Made by a program: the position numbers and the translations under genes | Shown: positions 1 through 12,300 of the stretch, piece after piece | Layout: each line of letters begins with the position of its first letter | Position numbering within the stretch: position 1 is the first letter of the stretch | Source: Membranipora membranacea | Lineage: Eukaryota; Bryozoa; Gymnolaemata; Cheilostomatida; Membraniporidae | DNA length: 64,000 nucleotides | Assembly: GCA_914767715.1 (NCBI GenBank) | Contig: OU612073.1 | Location: 4,712,001 to 4,776,000 of the forward strand | Direction: 5' to 3' | Notes under the pieces: generated by a model | Told to the model about the DNA's origin: nothing | The model's database searches: none | The model's input: only the letters and a program-made list of their open reading frames with translations

Positions 1-1180
1 CATACAAGTTAGAACTGCACAATTGTAACTTACAGTTTCGTTATGTTATTTAAAGGGCAGCCAGGGTTTCAAACAACTTCTCATTGGTTAATAGCAGGTT
101 GCACCTTCTGCTTAGGGAAAAAGACCAAATCTAATTCGGATGATTATTCAGCCTGAATTCTTGTGAAACAATTCATCCATCAGGTACTAAAACTAAGCTA
201 AAACACAGTACCACAGAGCAGTTTCCTGTTCCTGTGATTATTTAGCCTGTGCTCTATCAACATTACAGCAATGTCTTAGAACCTCCCCTAAACTGAAGTG
301 TTACCCTACTTAGAGTCAGCAACTACGAGTTTTGCACCGCGTCATGCACAAAGCTGATACTGCCTAGCACATTCTTTACTACACATCTATGCATTGCTGC
401 GAAACCTTGGTTGCCCTTTAAGCGGAGAAATAACTGGAATATGTTGTATATCTGTATGTTATTCCCAGCAATGCTCAATTTTGTTGTGTGCTATTAAAAG
501 TTACAAATGAAAACCAACCTTGTTTTTCAATTTCAAAATCATTATAAGCTTATTCGTTCTGTGCTGCCCAATGCATCATGCTTTCCCACAGTGTATTCTG
601 TAATAACTTTGACAAAAAAAAAGAATAAACAGTACATTTTTACATCACATAATATAACAGATCAAGACCATGTCAATCCAAACGATGGGTTTTTGGTGGT
701 CATACATGACAAGTACCCTTATTTGGTAGGGTAACACCTGATATTTTGACTAGTTTCCCTATGATACCAGATGATGTCCCTATAACCACCCCACTCCTTC
801 ACCCAGGAGCTCTATGAAATGTTTTGCTTGTATTTACTGTACCAGTACAAGGCTGCCAAAACGAGGAATTTAACCAATAATAACTTATTAGACTTTTTGA
901 CACAAGATTGCGTCTGGCCTGTGCAAGGTCTACAGGGTTTCCCAGGTCGGCGTGCTGGATCAGGCGATGTACTACCAGATATGGAGCCCAGTCAACTTGT
1001 CATGTGGGGGTGGTTTTGGGGCTCAATCTAGTGTCACAATCACCCGGAAGTAGGTAAATGAGCAGCTCTCAATATCACAGCTTACGGAATGTACTTAAAA
1101 ATGTACTCGGGTACAAACAAGACTCAATAAAGCCCATGCCTGTATCACCAATCTATTATTAAACGTATTGATTACACAAT
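1..1180. other. 5' edge, no gene recognised
   Basis: AT-rich sequence. I find no open frame with recognisable protein similarity and no convincing exon flanked by splice sites. Short open frames here, for example at 507-734 and 819-1031, have low-complexity or random-looking composition. Confidence 0.5.
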
Positions 1181-1906
1181 AGCATCAGAGTAACTACTAA
1201 CAAGTCGGGCATTGGATTACAGCCCGCAATAATTCTAATCCTGATTAATGCTGAGTAATGATGCATACAATTTGATCATTGTGTAGCAGTGTATAGTGAC
1301 TGGAGTTGTTAATACTATTCAGCGGGAGATTTCAGCGCATCAAGGTGAGTAAGAACATAGGACTGCCGAATTTCCAAGTCCAAAGTTAGGAAATTCAGCA
1401 GTCCTATGAGTAAGAATGGTTGGAAACTGCAATCTGCATGTACTGGTTTGGCGCATTTGATGAATATAATAGATGACTGCATGGGTTTTGGAGTAAGGAT
1501 GATCAGTGCAAACTTGTCCAAAACCCTGGAACTCCTGAGCAGGCTCTGTGCAACACTAGTTAGAGTGCTCAAACGTTGCCCGAGTTGATGGTAGTAGCAA
1601 GGAGCATTGCAAGGTAACAGGGAAGGAGCATTGCAAGGTAACAGGGAAGCAGCATTGTATCGTCAACCTAATCCCAATCAACTGGGGCAATTAATGCAAC
1701 TCCTGAACTTAGCGTCACCTGTCCAATCAGTCAGGAGTCTATTTGTGATTGTTTGGACATTCGACTAGTTGAATGCAAAGGCATGTAAATCAACATTTAT
1801 GATTAGAATATGGTATTAAATTCGGATATCAAGTACATGTGTTGCATAGTGCCTAATAACCACTGCAGCCAAACTATGTTTTGAGCAACTTTGTCTTTTC
1901 TTTCAG
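1181..1906 (+). promoter_or_regulatory. Duplicated upstream region of GST copy A, with possible leader exon
   Basis: This stretch matches the region upstream of copy B (about 8775-9307), including a shared run at 1181-1233 and 8775-8826. A possible non-coding leader exon ends at 1344, just before a GTGAGT donor; the equivalent point for copy B is 8972, before GTAAGT. The acceptor just upstream of the ATG ends at 1906. A tandem duplication of about 24 bp lies near 1600-1650 in copy A only. The leader exon is an inference from the matching splice sites; I see no clear TATA box. Confidence 0.4.
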
Positions 1907-1917
1907 CTTTCAAAAGA

Positions 1918-4900
1918 ATGGCTACCAGAACAGTGATTGAGGAAGACGGGTCCATCAAAGGCTTTAATGATTGGATCAAAGGTGAGCGTGTTTTATTGCC
2001 GCTTGTCTTGTCAAGCTTGTAAAGATAGGCTAGATCTTTGGAGCATAGCTTATTTGGGCCCTGAGGTAAAGACAATCTGCCCAGCCAATAATAATAAGCT
2101 AGGATGAGATGATAATACCCCACCTCTTTTCTGGCACAGTGAGCCATTGCATTGTTGAATGTGAATGGGATTTATCACGTATCTACATGATGCCATTGGG
2201 AAAGCTAATTTACCCATTAGCCTCTACAGTCATCTGTTTTCCCAATCTGATCCTTCCTGGCCATCCAAAGCAGCACAGAATTGCATTATAATGAACAGAA
2301 AGTTTATTTCTGAACCTTTAGCTGACGGAAGCACAGAACATCAGCCAGAAGCGGGTCGTTATCACATATACGGTCAACATCTATGTCCTTACTCTAACAG
2401 AGCTACTATTGGGAGAGTTCTGAAAGGGTTAGAAAATATCATATCTTATGACAATGTGGATTGGTTATTGCTTGAAGGCAAAGGCTGGAAGTTTAACCCG
2501 GAGGTAGGACTTCATAGCTTCTGCATAATTAGCAGGCCAGGTGCGTCAGTGCAGCAGAGGAGTGGCTACTGATACCAGTTTCTCTTGCATAAGAAGCGCC
2601 CCATTCCAACTGCATGCAGCTATTCATAATTTAAATATCAAACAATTTTATGCATACTAGCAGAGAAGACCTGCCGTCTGATAGTTTTGTCAATTAGATT
2701 ATTGTTCATTCACTAAACCATTTACAGCAAGTTTCTCTAGTCCCATGTTGTGAACCTGATTATAGAGAGAAGGATGTGACTCAGACTCAGTGAATGGATA
2801 TGAATACCTCAGAGATGCGTACGATGCGACTGCTAAGAAGCTGGGAGCACCTGCAGGTCAGTGATAACCCTATAGACACCAATAATAATTGTGTTCTATA
2901 TATATTTTTATGAATCAGCTTCCCTATGAGATTCTGCTGCACAATTTGAAACCAATACAACACTGATATTAGCAGTATGGAGAATTTTCGATTATTTCTG
3001 TCTGGAATGATATCGACTATGATCCATCTCCATTTTGTTTGATTATCTTTACTTATTTAAGCTCACTATTGGTCTTCTCCAAGATCAATACTGTCCAATA
3101 TTAAGGTCAGTGTTGATATTTGGATATACCATTATGTAGGTTGTAATTAGGATTTGGTTAGAAAGCTCAATCAGTAACCACTCAACAACTTTTTTACAGA
3201 ACTGTCATGGAAATCTCACATATTTTGACTTACTAAAACAGGATACAAATTTTAAATAGCATTCAGCGAATTGTACCAGTTTTTGACAGAATTAGGCATG
3301 TGACTATGATTAGGCAAAAAATGTCGTCTCAGCAACTTTAAAGCTCCATCCATATTCAACTATTGTATTTATTGGTAAATCAATCAAGTAGATATTACCA
3401 GCAGCAATATTTGGAAAAGTTATCAGTGGCACACAGGTATATCCCTTTAGATTCCCTTTGTTACAAATTTAATATTTAGCCTTGTATTAGCAGGTCTGAA
3501 TGATTTTTATGCTGTTTTGAAGTGGATTGTCTTTGAGCTATGTATGGCACGAGGAGGCCTTATCAACACTTACAAGCATATAAGAAACTGTTTTATATCC
3601 AAATTGTTTTCATATTATGAGGTTATTTTTGGCATTGCAGGATACGTCGGGATGGTGACAGTACCAACATTATATGATAAGAAATTACAGCGTGTAGTCA
3701 GTAATGACTCTGCCAGTATCCTGAAAATGTTTAATAGTGAATTCCAGGAGTTCTGTTCATCTCCAGAACACAGAGATCTGGATCTGTACCCAGAGGAGCT
3801 GAGAGAGAAGGTTGATGAGGTGGAGGAATGGACTAATAAGTAAGTGACACAAACAACATTGATCCGTAATCATCATAAACATGAGCAATAATTATCGTAT
3901 GGATAGGATTCCCAATGATTGTTGTCGTTTAATTCGCCTCATGGATGTTTCTTGGTTTGGGGTATTCACTACTCCGCATTGTTGAAAGTACACCATTCAA
4001 TGTTGCGGCGTGGCTTAAAATGAGAGAACATCAAGAATTTTTTGAGGGTTATCATAAAACTTTGTTTGTACTAGACAGATCGTTGATAATTCAGAAAGGT
4101 CTGCTGGAGGGACAATTCCAAACCAAAGTGATTTATACTTCGTGGCCTAATGAATAACTAAATGATATTACATAATTTGATGCTGATTTGAAATGGTTCC
4201 CATTTGTTTGATACCACAGCACCATTAATTATATGCCATATATTGCTGGTGATTTAGGCAGATAATCACAGCAATTTACTATCCAGTGGCTGCAAAGAAT
4301 CAGAAGGACTATGATGCGGCTATAGAAAACCTCTACTCAGGGCTCGACAAGGTGAGGTATTCTTCTAAATTACATTTGATCAGGACTTGAAGTGGGTTCC
4401 AAACCAACAAAAAGTTTCCTCCTCAAGTTTCTTGACAGATTTATCTTGCTATCATAACAACGCACGGGTTACTGCACTAAGGTGACAACTCCATCTAGTA
4501 AAACAATCAGAACATCAAGCCAGCTTTAAAGAGGGTCCCAAGGTGCCTTAAAATCCTCTCACAGAGGGTGTGATGCTTGCTAAAAGCTAGGTTGCTTCCT
4601 AAGAAGTGTGAAGCCATAACTGGCCTCCATAAGAGTGCAGGTACCATAGAGGCAGGTACCACTCTATGGCAGGTACTAATCAGCAACTGACAGCTGACAT
4701 TCATCTTACCCACTTGGCCTTCAAGAGATGATAACTCCCTATTGGTGTTATTTCTCACAATATGTCAGCTTGATAAAAGCTGAATTATATATGATTGTAT
4801 TATTATAGTTAGAGGGAGTGTTATCTAAATCTAGATATGTTACTGGATCCACTCTAACAGAAGCTGATATAAGACTCTTCTGCGTTCTTATCAGATTTGA

Positions 4901-5017
4901 TCCTGTGTATGCTCTACTCTTCTGTACTAAGAAACGAGTTGTTGGTAAGATTTTGAATAGCAATCTTGATGCTTCAATGGTGTTTGTATGTAGGTTTTAC
5001 ACATGTGCAATAGACCG

Positions 5018-5051
<34 letters not shown>

Positions 5052-5100
5052 TTTGTTATCTTGTTTGTGAAGTAGCTCTGAACATGTGCAGTAGCCTAAG

Positions 5101-5136
<36 letters not shown>

Positions 5137-6599
5137 CTTAGGCTACTGCACATGCTCAGAGCTACTTCACAAACAAGATAACAAAGTGGCAGATTCTACA
5201 CTCTACCATTTTGGAAATTAATTCTGATGCCTTATAAGTATTGTTGCCAATGAATTAGGCATCAGGGTAGTGGAAATATTATATTCTGACAAACACTCAG
5301 CAAAATATGCATTCACTTTTAACCTGTACCACTACCGCGAGGAAGCTAATAATAATGGTCCATTTGTATTCAAAGGTGTTGTTCCTCGGTCTGGTCATTT
5401 TACTTACCATTGTCTTTGAATTTCCAGAAATATCAGGTTGTTCCTAATCACACAAATTAAATCAGATCAATTCTAAATCTTCCAATGTTCCTGCATTTGG
5501 AGCACTCATAAGCGAGCCGATGTGAAAGCTCTTATCTGATTGGTTATCACATAGCCAATAGCCAATCAGAGCCTACACATAGGCTAGCTCGAGTTGTAAG
5601 TGTAGAAGTGAAGGGATGCAAATAACTCTAAATTTATAGGTTATAATCACTTACTGTTTCAGCATACACTGGGTTATCCGAGTCTCCTTCAAAATGAGTA
5701 GTGTTTCCATATTTCCACGGCATAAAATCTACAATGTTTAAATAGTATCATCAATAATAAAACATGTAGAAAGCTTTGATCTGTCTATGTGTGAGTTAAG
5801 AAAATTAATCATCATTGATCTGTCTATGTGTGAGTTAAGAAAATTAATCATCAAAAATATTATAAAATGCTCCTTTTTTTCTAAGGTTATCCTCTCTCTG
5901 AACACTATGTTCAAAGAGTGCACAACTCCAAATTATAGAGACAAATTTGTTAATGAAATAAAGTATCTTCTATATCTTTGTGCAAAGTTGACGGAGTAGG
6001 GTATAAATTTAGCAGTGTAGATGATGTTGCTATTCATGTGACTTTTGTGTGTTTATTGTGTGCAGTCTGTCAACTTACCAACATTATTAAATAATTATAA
6101 TAGATTATCCTGCTATATGGGCATATACGAGAGACATCTACCAAACTGGTAATGTTAGAGCTACTATAAACAGGGATCAAACTATCAAGGGATTCTTTGT
6201 AAGTTAACTTATATTATTCATTGTCCCCTATTGTGATTTAAGATAGTGTTGCATGATATTATTGTAACTAATTGTAACTTATGTTAGTGTTAAATGCTAA
6301 CCAACCTCTCATTTGCTTCGAATGAAGTCAGAAACTTCGTGGTTTGAATCTAGATATGTCAAACATTTCTAAACCAGGCATTAGCTCCACTTTAACCTTG
6401 ATGAATGGATCATGGTGTGCGAGATAGTGTAGTTAGTCTCTCAACATAGATATCCACCGACTGGTATTATATAGCATGGTTCGTATTACAGTTGTCATAT
6501 AGACGTAAGTTGACAAACCCACATGGAATAGTACCAGCCTTACCAGATCTCAACTATGAAGAGCCACATAACAGAGCGAACCTCACCGCTAGTGCATGA
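1918..6599 (+). CDS. Xi-class glutathione transferase / glutathionyl-hydroquinone reductase, copy A
   Basis: Family enzymes use a catalytic cysteine and glutathione to reduce glutathionyl-hydroquinones to hydroquinones, releasing oxidised glutathione. Exons: 1918-1981, 2322-2503, 2766-2856, 3641-3839, 4258-4351, 4809-4944, 6104-6198, 6492-6599. They sum to 969 nt (322 aa), the usual family length, with GT-AG borders and no stop. The thioredoxin-like N-terminal half has the active-site motif LCPYSN with Cys43, the cis-proline of VTVP (Pro121) and the glutathione-binding SNDS stretch (about 133-136). The helical C-terminal half has LTEADIR (226-232) and WAYTRDIYQ (261-269). Bacterial and fungal members have CPWA where this has CPYS. 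Tyr186 and Tyr263 align with proposed substrate tyrosines. The ATG matches the start of the paralogues (MATRT here, MQTKT in C/E/F). Intron 6 carries a large palindrome. Substrate is unknown. Confidence 0.85.
4995..5190. repeat. TA microsatellite and near-perfect long palindrome
   Basis: An uninterrupted (TA)n run at about 5019-5050 leads into an inverted repeat. Arms 5051-5105 and 5132-5186 (55 bp each) differ at one position and are separated by a second (AT)n loop. It lies in intron 6 of GST copy A and is absent from the matching intron of copy B, so it arose after the A/B duplication. It looks like a fold-back MITE inserted at TA-rich DNA; the target-site duplication is ambiguous. Confidence 0.8.
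5779..5852. repeat. Direct tandem duplication of about 37 bp
   Basis: Two adjacent identical copies of a stretch beginning GATCTGTCTATGTGTGAG lie in intron 6 of GST copy A. No coding role. Confidence 0.75.
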
Positions 6600-6990
6600 A
6601 CCTGAACTCAAACTCAGACGCTCCAGGATCAATATGTGAATTTGTTAAGTCTCTGTTTCTCGTCTCTGAAGAAAGATTTAAATTTTGTTGAGTCATCGTG
6701 TATCACATGGGAGATATTTCGATTTCAAAATGCACTATATAGAATTTTTCATCCCCAATTTTTTACTTTTCCCTTTCTATACTTTATATTTGATATGACA
6801 TGTATCAATCCCAGTGTGAGGATATATCCTTACTCTGTATATCAATCTAGCCTGTCTTGACAACCATGATCATGCTACTGCTTTGAATAGAAGTCGATCA
6901 CACGCTGTTCACTACCATGCTCACTTGCATATTTTGAATATTCGGATAACAAAATTTAATATAAATTTTTAAGCCACGAAATTTACACCA
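6600..6990. other. 3' flank of copy A, matching that of copy B
   Basis: The sequence after the stop of copy A (to about 6860) aligns with that after copy B (13561-13770), which shows that the duplicated block includes the 3' flank. I see no AATAAA close to the stop. No gene recognised. Confidence 0.55.
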
Positions 6991-7093
6991 AGGTCTTAGC
7001 TAGATTTTTTTAATCATCAATAAAAACAGTTGCTGATCGAAAAATCACATTATCTTTTATTGTCATATTATTGTCACTAACAAATTTATCAAC

Positions 7094-7572
7094 ATGCAAA
7101 CTAAGACAGTTTTAGAAGCTGATGGTAACATAAGGCCACGTGATCTAGCCTAAGTGGGTGAGAGAATGAGTTTAGAGGGTGGAACATCTGATCACAGTCA
7201 AATTTCGTTTTGGACTGCAATTTTACTCTCACAGCTGGCGCACTATATTCTTTTATTGCACATGCGCACATCACATTTACTGAGAGGCAATGACGACCTT
7301 GAACTTTATTGTTACTTAGCACGCTGATCATGTGATATACTATGGCATGTATATATCATAACAGTTTAGTCTCGATATCAGTGCGTTTACTTAGCAACGG
7401 GTTATAAGCAATGTAAGTACTTTGTCACTTGTGAGTAAAATTCTGTGATCAGATGTTCCTCTCTCCTCTTTCACTCTCCCTCACCCCCCCCCCCCCCAAC
7501 TACCGGAAAATTGGGCTAGAACACGTGGCCTTATGGATGGTACAATGAATAGCTTCTTTATTTGGGTCAGAG
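7094..7572 (+). pseudogene. Relic X: C-type GST exon 1 split by a MITE
   Basis: The first half of a C-type exon 1 (MQTKT start at 7094, up to GATGGTA) and its second half (from 7536, ending 7572) are separated by a 407-bp insertion. Similarity to copy C extends on both sides: about 7020-7093 resembles sequence around 13867, and 7573-7665 resembles intron 1 of C. The donor after 7572 reads GTTACT rather than the GTAAGT of other copies. No exons 2-8 follow before copy B. This is the remains of a C-type gene that once followed copy A. Confidence 0.75.
7129..7535. mobile_element. hAT-like non-autonomous element (MITE)
   Basis: Terminal inverted repeats begin CATAAGGCCACGTG and extend about 20 bp with few mismatches. 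Near-identical 8-bp direct repeats flank the element: GATGGTAA at 7121-7128 and GATGGTAC at 7536-7543. TIRs beginning CA and an 8-bp duplication fit the hAT superfamily. There is no transposase reading frame. A poly-C run lies near the right end (about 7485-7498). Confidence 0.75.
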
Positions 7573-8774
7573 GTTACTTAAGCTATATGAACGAATATGA
7601 AGTAATGTTTAGGGTGCCTGCATTAAAGGAATTGCTGAAAATTTAGACCAATATTTTTTACTGAGTATAAATTGTCTGTGACAAGGGTATTATCAGAATT
7701 TTGATCGTTGTGGAGGAGACGTTGGCTAGCCGTCATTGCTTTTGTGGATAGTGGGTTCAGGATTTCCTGCCGGCCAGATTTACCACACCCTTTTGGAAAT
7801 GACCAAATTTACCAATTTATAAACAGCCAATGCAGATCAACTTGGAGTTGTCTGCTTAGTGTCAAAGAAAGGACAACTATTCAACAATAAGACTAACACT
7901 ACTGGTTACGTCCTTTTGGAACACAAGTACCAGCTTTGTCGTTAGCTTGTTGATATATATTTAGTTGTCAGGAGTCAAATTAGAATTCAGATAGTTTTCA
8001 GATCAAAGTTCATGAAAATGTTGTTTCTAGTCTTGTATGTATGTAGCTTTATTTCGACCAGAGACATTAAAAAATGCCATTATAGGTCTTCTGGTATAAA
8101 ACAATGGAGGGAGCGACAAGTAAAATGAAAACTATTTTTCTGAGAGAAAAATTGTAAAGGCCTTAACAGGCATCCCAGAAATGGATCAGAGGGGATTTCG
8201 CCCTGAGTTGAGTTCTGGTTTAGGGCTTTGTTATTGATGATTTGCACCCACGTGGCGGGCGCGCTGAAACTGACGGTTTGTGCCTTTGGATCAGTTCATG
8301 CAGACTATGGTTACTGTTTGTTACTGTTGATGTTAGAGGTGTGCTGTTTGTATTGCTGCTGCATTAGGTCTAGTATAGGTGTTATCTGGCAGCGCGCCAC
8401 TCTATCCATATAGTAGGTTGTGTCTGGCTTTATGAATTCCAAAGCCAGGTTTTCTATTCTAGTCTTAAATATTAGTCTCAGGTAGTTTGTAGGCATACTT
8501 GTGATTCATCTTTGTCGTAGGTATTTATGATGAGATGAAGCTGATGAGAGAAGCTTGTTGAGACGCTCATATGAAGACTATTCTGGCTACTGGTGAATGC
8601 CTCAACAATGGTTAATGTATACAAGGCTAGTATGGTCTGGAATCAGGCAGGTGAGTAAGGTTATCACCATAGACCTACTAATAATAATTATTATTAGTAG
8701 GTCTATGGTTATCACACATGCTGCATGCGCACATCACACCTCTATAAATAAGTTCCTTGATATATCTATTAAAC
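7573..8774. other. Spacer between relic X and copy B
   Basis: After the intron-1-like remnant (to about 7665) I recognise no gene. A perfect 42-bp palindrome lies at 8667-8708. Short open frames at 7708-7890 and 8228-8413 show no family features. Confidence 0.5.
8667..8708. repeat. Perfect 42-bp palindrome
   Basis: Two 21-bp arms meet without a spacer (centre between 8687 and 8688), with an AT-rich core of TAATAATAA/TTATTATTA. Simple hairpin DNA; no known function. Confidence 0.85.
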
Positions 8775-9307
8775 AATAGCATCAGAGTAACTACTAACCG
8801 TTGGGGGGATAGATTACAGCCCGCAAAGGAAACTTATCTTGCTTTATGCTGAGCACTGATGCATGCAAATTGCAAGGGTGTCTAAATACAGGACAATGTG
8901 TAGCAGTGTATGACTTGAGTGATTGATACTATTCAGCAGGAGAGGCAAGGAGTTAAAGACTCCTTCATCTAGGTAAGTGAGAATGATTGGAAAATGCATG
9001 TAATAAATTACTGCCTCAGGGCTTGGCCTCTGCAGAGAGGATGTCTAGTGCAACAAACTGGAACAACTGAACTTAAGCCGCTCTGTCCGGTCAGGACTTA
9101 GCAGTCCTTTTGTAATAGCTGGGAACTTTGACCAGACAGAGACAAACATATCGTGACTCCCCAGTATGGTATCCAATTCAAGTGTAGGTTTTAAGCGCAC
9201 GTGATTCTCTCATCAATTTGAGTGTCCAAACAGTGGTTACAGACCGTCTGGTGCCACAGATCAACAGTAACTTACCATTTCTTGTGTAAGTTTGTCTTTT
9301 CTTTCAG

Positions 9308-12300
9308 CTTTCATTCCAAAGAAATGGCTACCCGAGAACGGTGATCGAGGAAGATGGGTCCATCAAAGGCTTTAATGATTGGATAAAAGGTGAGCGTGTT
9401 CCATTGTCGCTTGTTGAGACAAGACAAGCTTGTTTTCTTCCTTTCTGTAGCCAAGCATGAAAAGCTTGTCAAGACTGATCGACGAAATGTTTTAGTGTAC
9501 AATTTATTGAGTGTGAACTTCCCTCAATAAACTGTGCACCAAAATATAAGCCTAAGTATAAGTGTTTTATCACCAATACTAGGATGTCCTAGCTGCAATT
9601 ATCTTCAGTGAATTGATCCAATGCTAGGTATAGGAATGGCAATGCAAAGTCTCTGCATGGCATCGCTATTGATGATTGCACCAGGAGAAATTGGTTGTTT
9701 TGAAATGCTAGGTTAACAGCTTACTTACACGGATTAATGTTTTTACCATCTGATCCTGGTTGCCTTACCATTCACAACAGCACAGAATTACATTATAATA
9801 AAGAAAGTTTATTTCTGAACCTCTAGCTGACGGAAGCACAGAACATCAGCCAGAAGCGGGTCGGTATCACATATACGGCCAACATCTATGTCCTTACTCT
9901 AGCAGAGCTACTATTGGGAGAGTTATGAAAGGGTTAGAGAATGTCATCTCATATGACAATGTGGATTGGTTGTTGCTCGAAGGCAAAGGCTGGAAGTTTA
10001 GCCCAGAGGTAGGCCTTCAAAGCTTCTGCATAATTAGCAGGCCAGGTGCACCAGTGCAGTAGAGGCGCAGCTACTGAAACGAACTTCTCTTGCACAAGGA
10101 GGTAGTTGGAGCACCCCAAACATTTTACCTGTAGTCGGATAGTTTTGTAAATTACATAATTATTCAACCATTAAACCAATACAGCATGATTATCTAGTCC
10201 CTAGTTTAAGTGCTCAGACAGCTGCAATGGAATGGCATTACACAGTGGTTGATAATATTATACCACTAACTCGCATTGCAGCCGTCTTGACATCATTATA
10301 GAAAGAGGGATGTGATGCTGACTCAGTGAATGGATATGAATATCTCAGAGAAGCATATGATGCGACTGCTAAGAAGCTGGGAGCACCTGCAGGTCAGTGC
10401 CTGCCATAAACAGATAAATTCATTTTGATGTGGTCATATGTTTATTGTTTAGTGTCATTTTCATCATAAGTAGTTCATCCTGCTTCATAAAAACAGTTTC
10501 TAATCAGCTCCCTATGAGATTCTACGGCAAAACATCCTCATTGTGTAACCAATAAAATACTGGTATTAGCAGTTAGGAGGCGTCTTGTCTTTGAGAAGGG
10601 GTTGGCCGAGGTAACTCGGATCAACCTGGTTTCAGGTCTCAGGGACCCATAGAGCTCAGGAGACTTCTTAGATATCTGTATCTGAAATTATATTGAGTAT
10701 GATCCATCTCTAAGAACGATACTGTCAGATATCGAGGTCATTTTTGATATAGTAGTCAAATCTTCCCCAGATATTTGACAGATAAATAAGATGGATAGCT
10801 TGGTATCAAGCTATTGAAATCTGTCATGTTATGACGTATTAACACAGGATACAAATTTAAACAACATTTAATATTCAGCAAATTGTACCAGTTTTTACAT
10901 CATAAAAGCATATGACTATGACTCTGCAATAAATGCCGCCTCACAAACTAGAATGTTCCATATTGTCAGGAATGTAAGAGATATATTTATTGGTTAACCA
11001 ATCAAATAAATTTTACCAATAGCAATATCAGTGAGACACAGGTAGTCCCTATCCCTACTGGACTTCTTGTGTTACAAATTTGGAATTGAGCCTTGTATTA
11101 ACAGGTCTGACTATTCTCTTTGCGTTCAGTGGGGAATTCGACGCATATGAAACTATTTTACCTTTATACACAAATTTTTATTTCATATTATTAGGTTAAT
11201 CTTTGGCATATTGTAGGATACGTCGGGACAGTGACAGTACCAACATTATATGATAAGAAATTACAGCGTGTGGTCAGTAACGACTCTGCCAGTATTCTGA
11301 AAATGTTTAACAGTGAGTTCCAGGAGTTCTGTTTTTCTCCTGAACACAGAGATCTGGATCTCTACCCAGAGGAGCTTCGACAGGATATCGATGAGGTGGA
11401 GAAATGGACTAACAAGTAAGGGTTTTCAGACAATGTCACAAATCAAAATTTATCCCTATCATCATTTATGCAGTATTTCCAATTATTATTGTCGTGTAAT
11501 TCGCCTAATGGAAGTTTCTTGGTTCAGGATCGAACTATCCCACACAACAAATTTCACCATGCAATGTTGCTGCTTGAAAACAGGGTAATTATCACACTTT
11601 GTTTGTACTCGACAGAGAATTGAGAGTAGAGAATGTTCTATTGGAGGGACAATTCCAAATCAAAGTGATTTATACTCAATGGCCTAAAGAATAACTAAGT
11701 AATATTTCATGATTTGTCGTTAATTTAAGTTTTATGGTCCCATGCTGTTGATTGTCATAATTTATTTTCCATATATTGCTGGTGATTTAGGCAGATACTT
11801 TACGCAACACACTCTCCAGTGCAGGCAAAGAATCAGAAAGACTATGACGCGGCGATAGATAACCTCTACTCTGGACTTGACAAGGTGAGGTGGTCTACAT
11901 AAGCTACATTACATCTTATCAGAACTGGAAATGTGTCCGAGTCCTGCAAAAGTTTCCGTTTATTGGTAGATTTATCATGATATTATCATAAAACCTCATG
12001 GTTTCCTGCACTCACACTGGCATTGACACACATGATAACTCCATTTTGTTATATTAAAAATGTTTATGCTGTTCTGAATGGGCACTAAAAACCGTCGCTG
12101 GCATGTCTTGCAGCACTCAAGAGGCCTATAAAGCATTGTTGTTTGTGCTGTAGGGGCGACATGTTCCATACAGCACCTGTCACACGTCTCAAGTGTTGGA
12201 CCGGTCTAAATACCTAAAATATGTCTTGGAATGCGATATTGACTGCGCTAACAAACCCTCTACTATGATGTTTTTCATAAAACTTGCTACAGCCCATATG

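Noticed and set aside
8510-8570. Possible third ALDH7A1-like exon (IYDEM...REAC)
   Set aside because: Only a few residues match, followed by a stop, and there is no good donor. Too weak to call.
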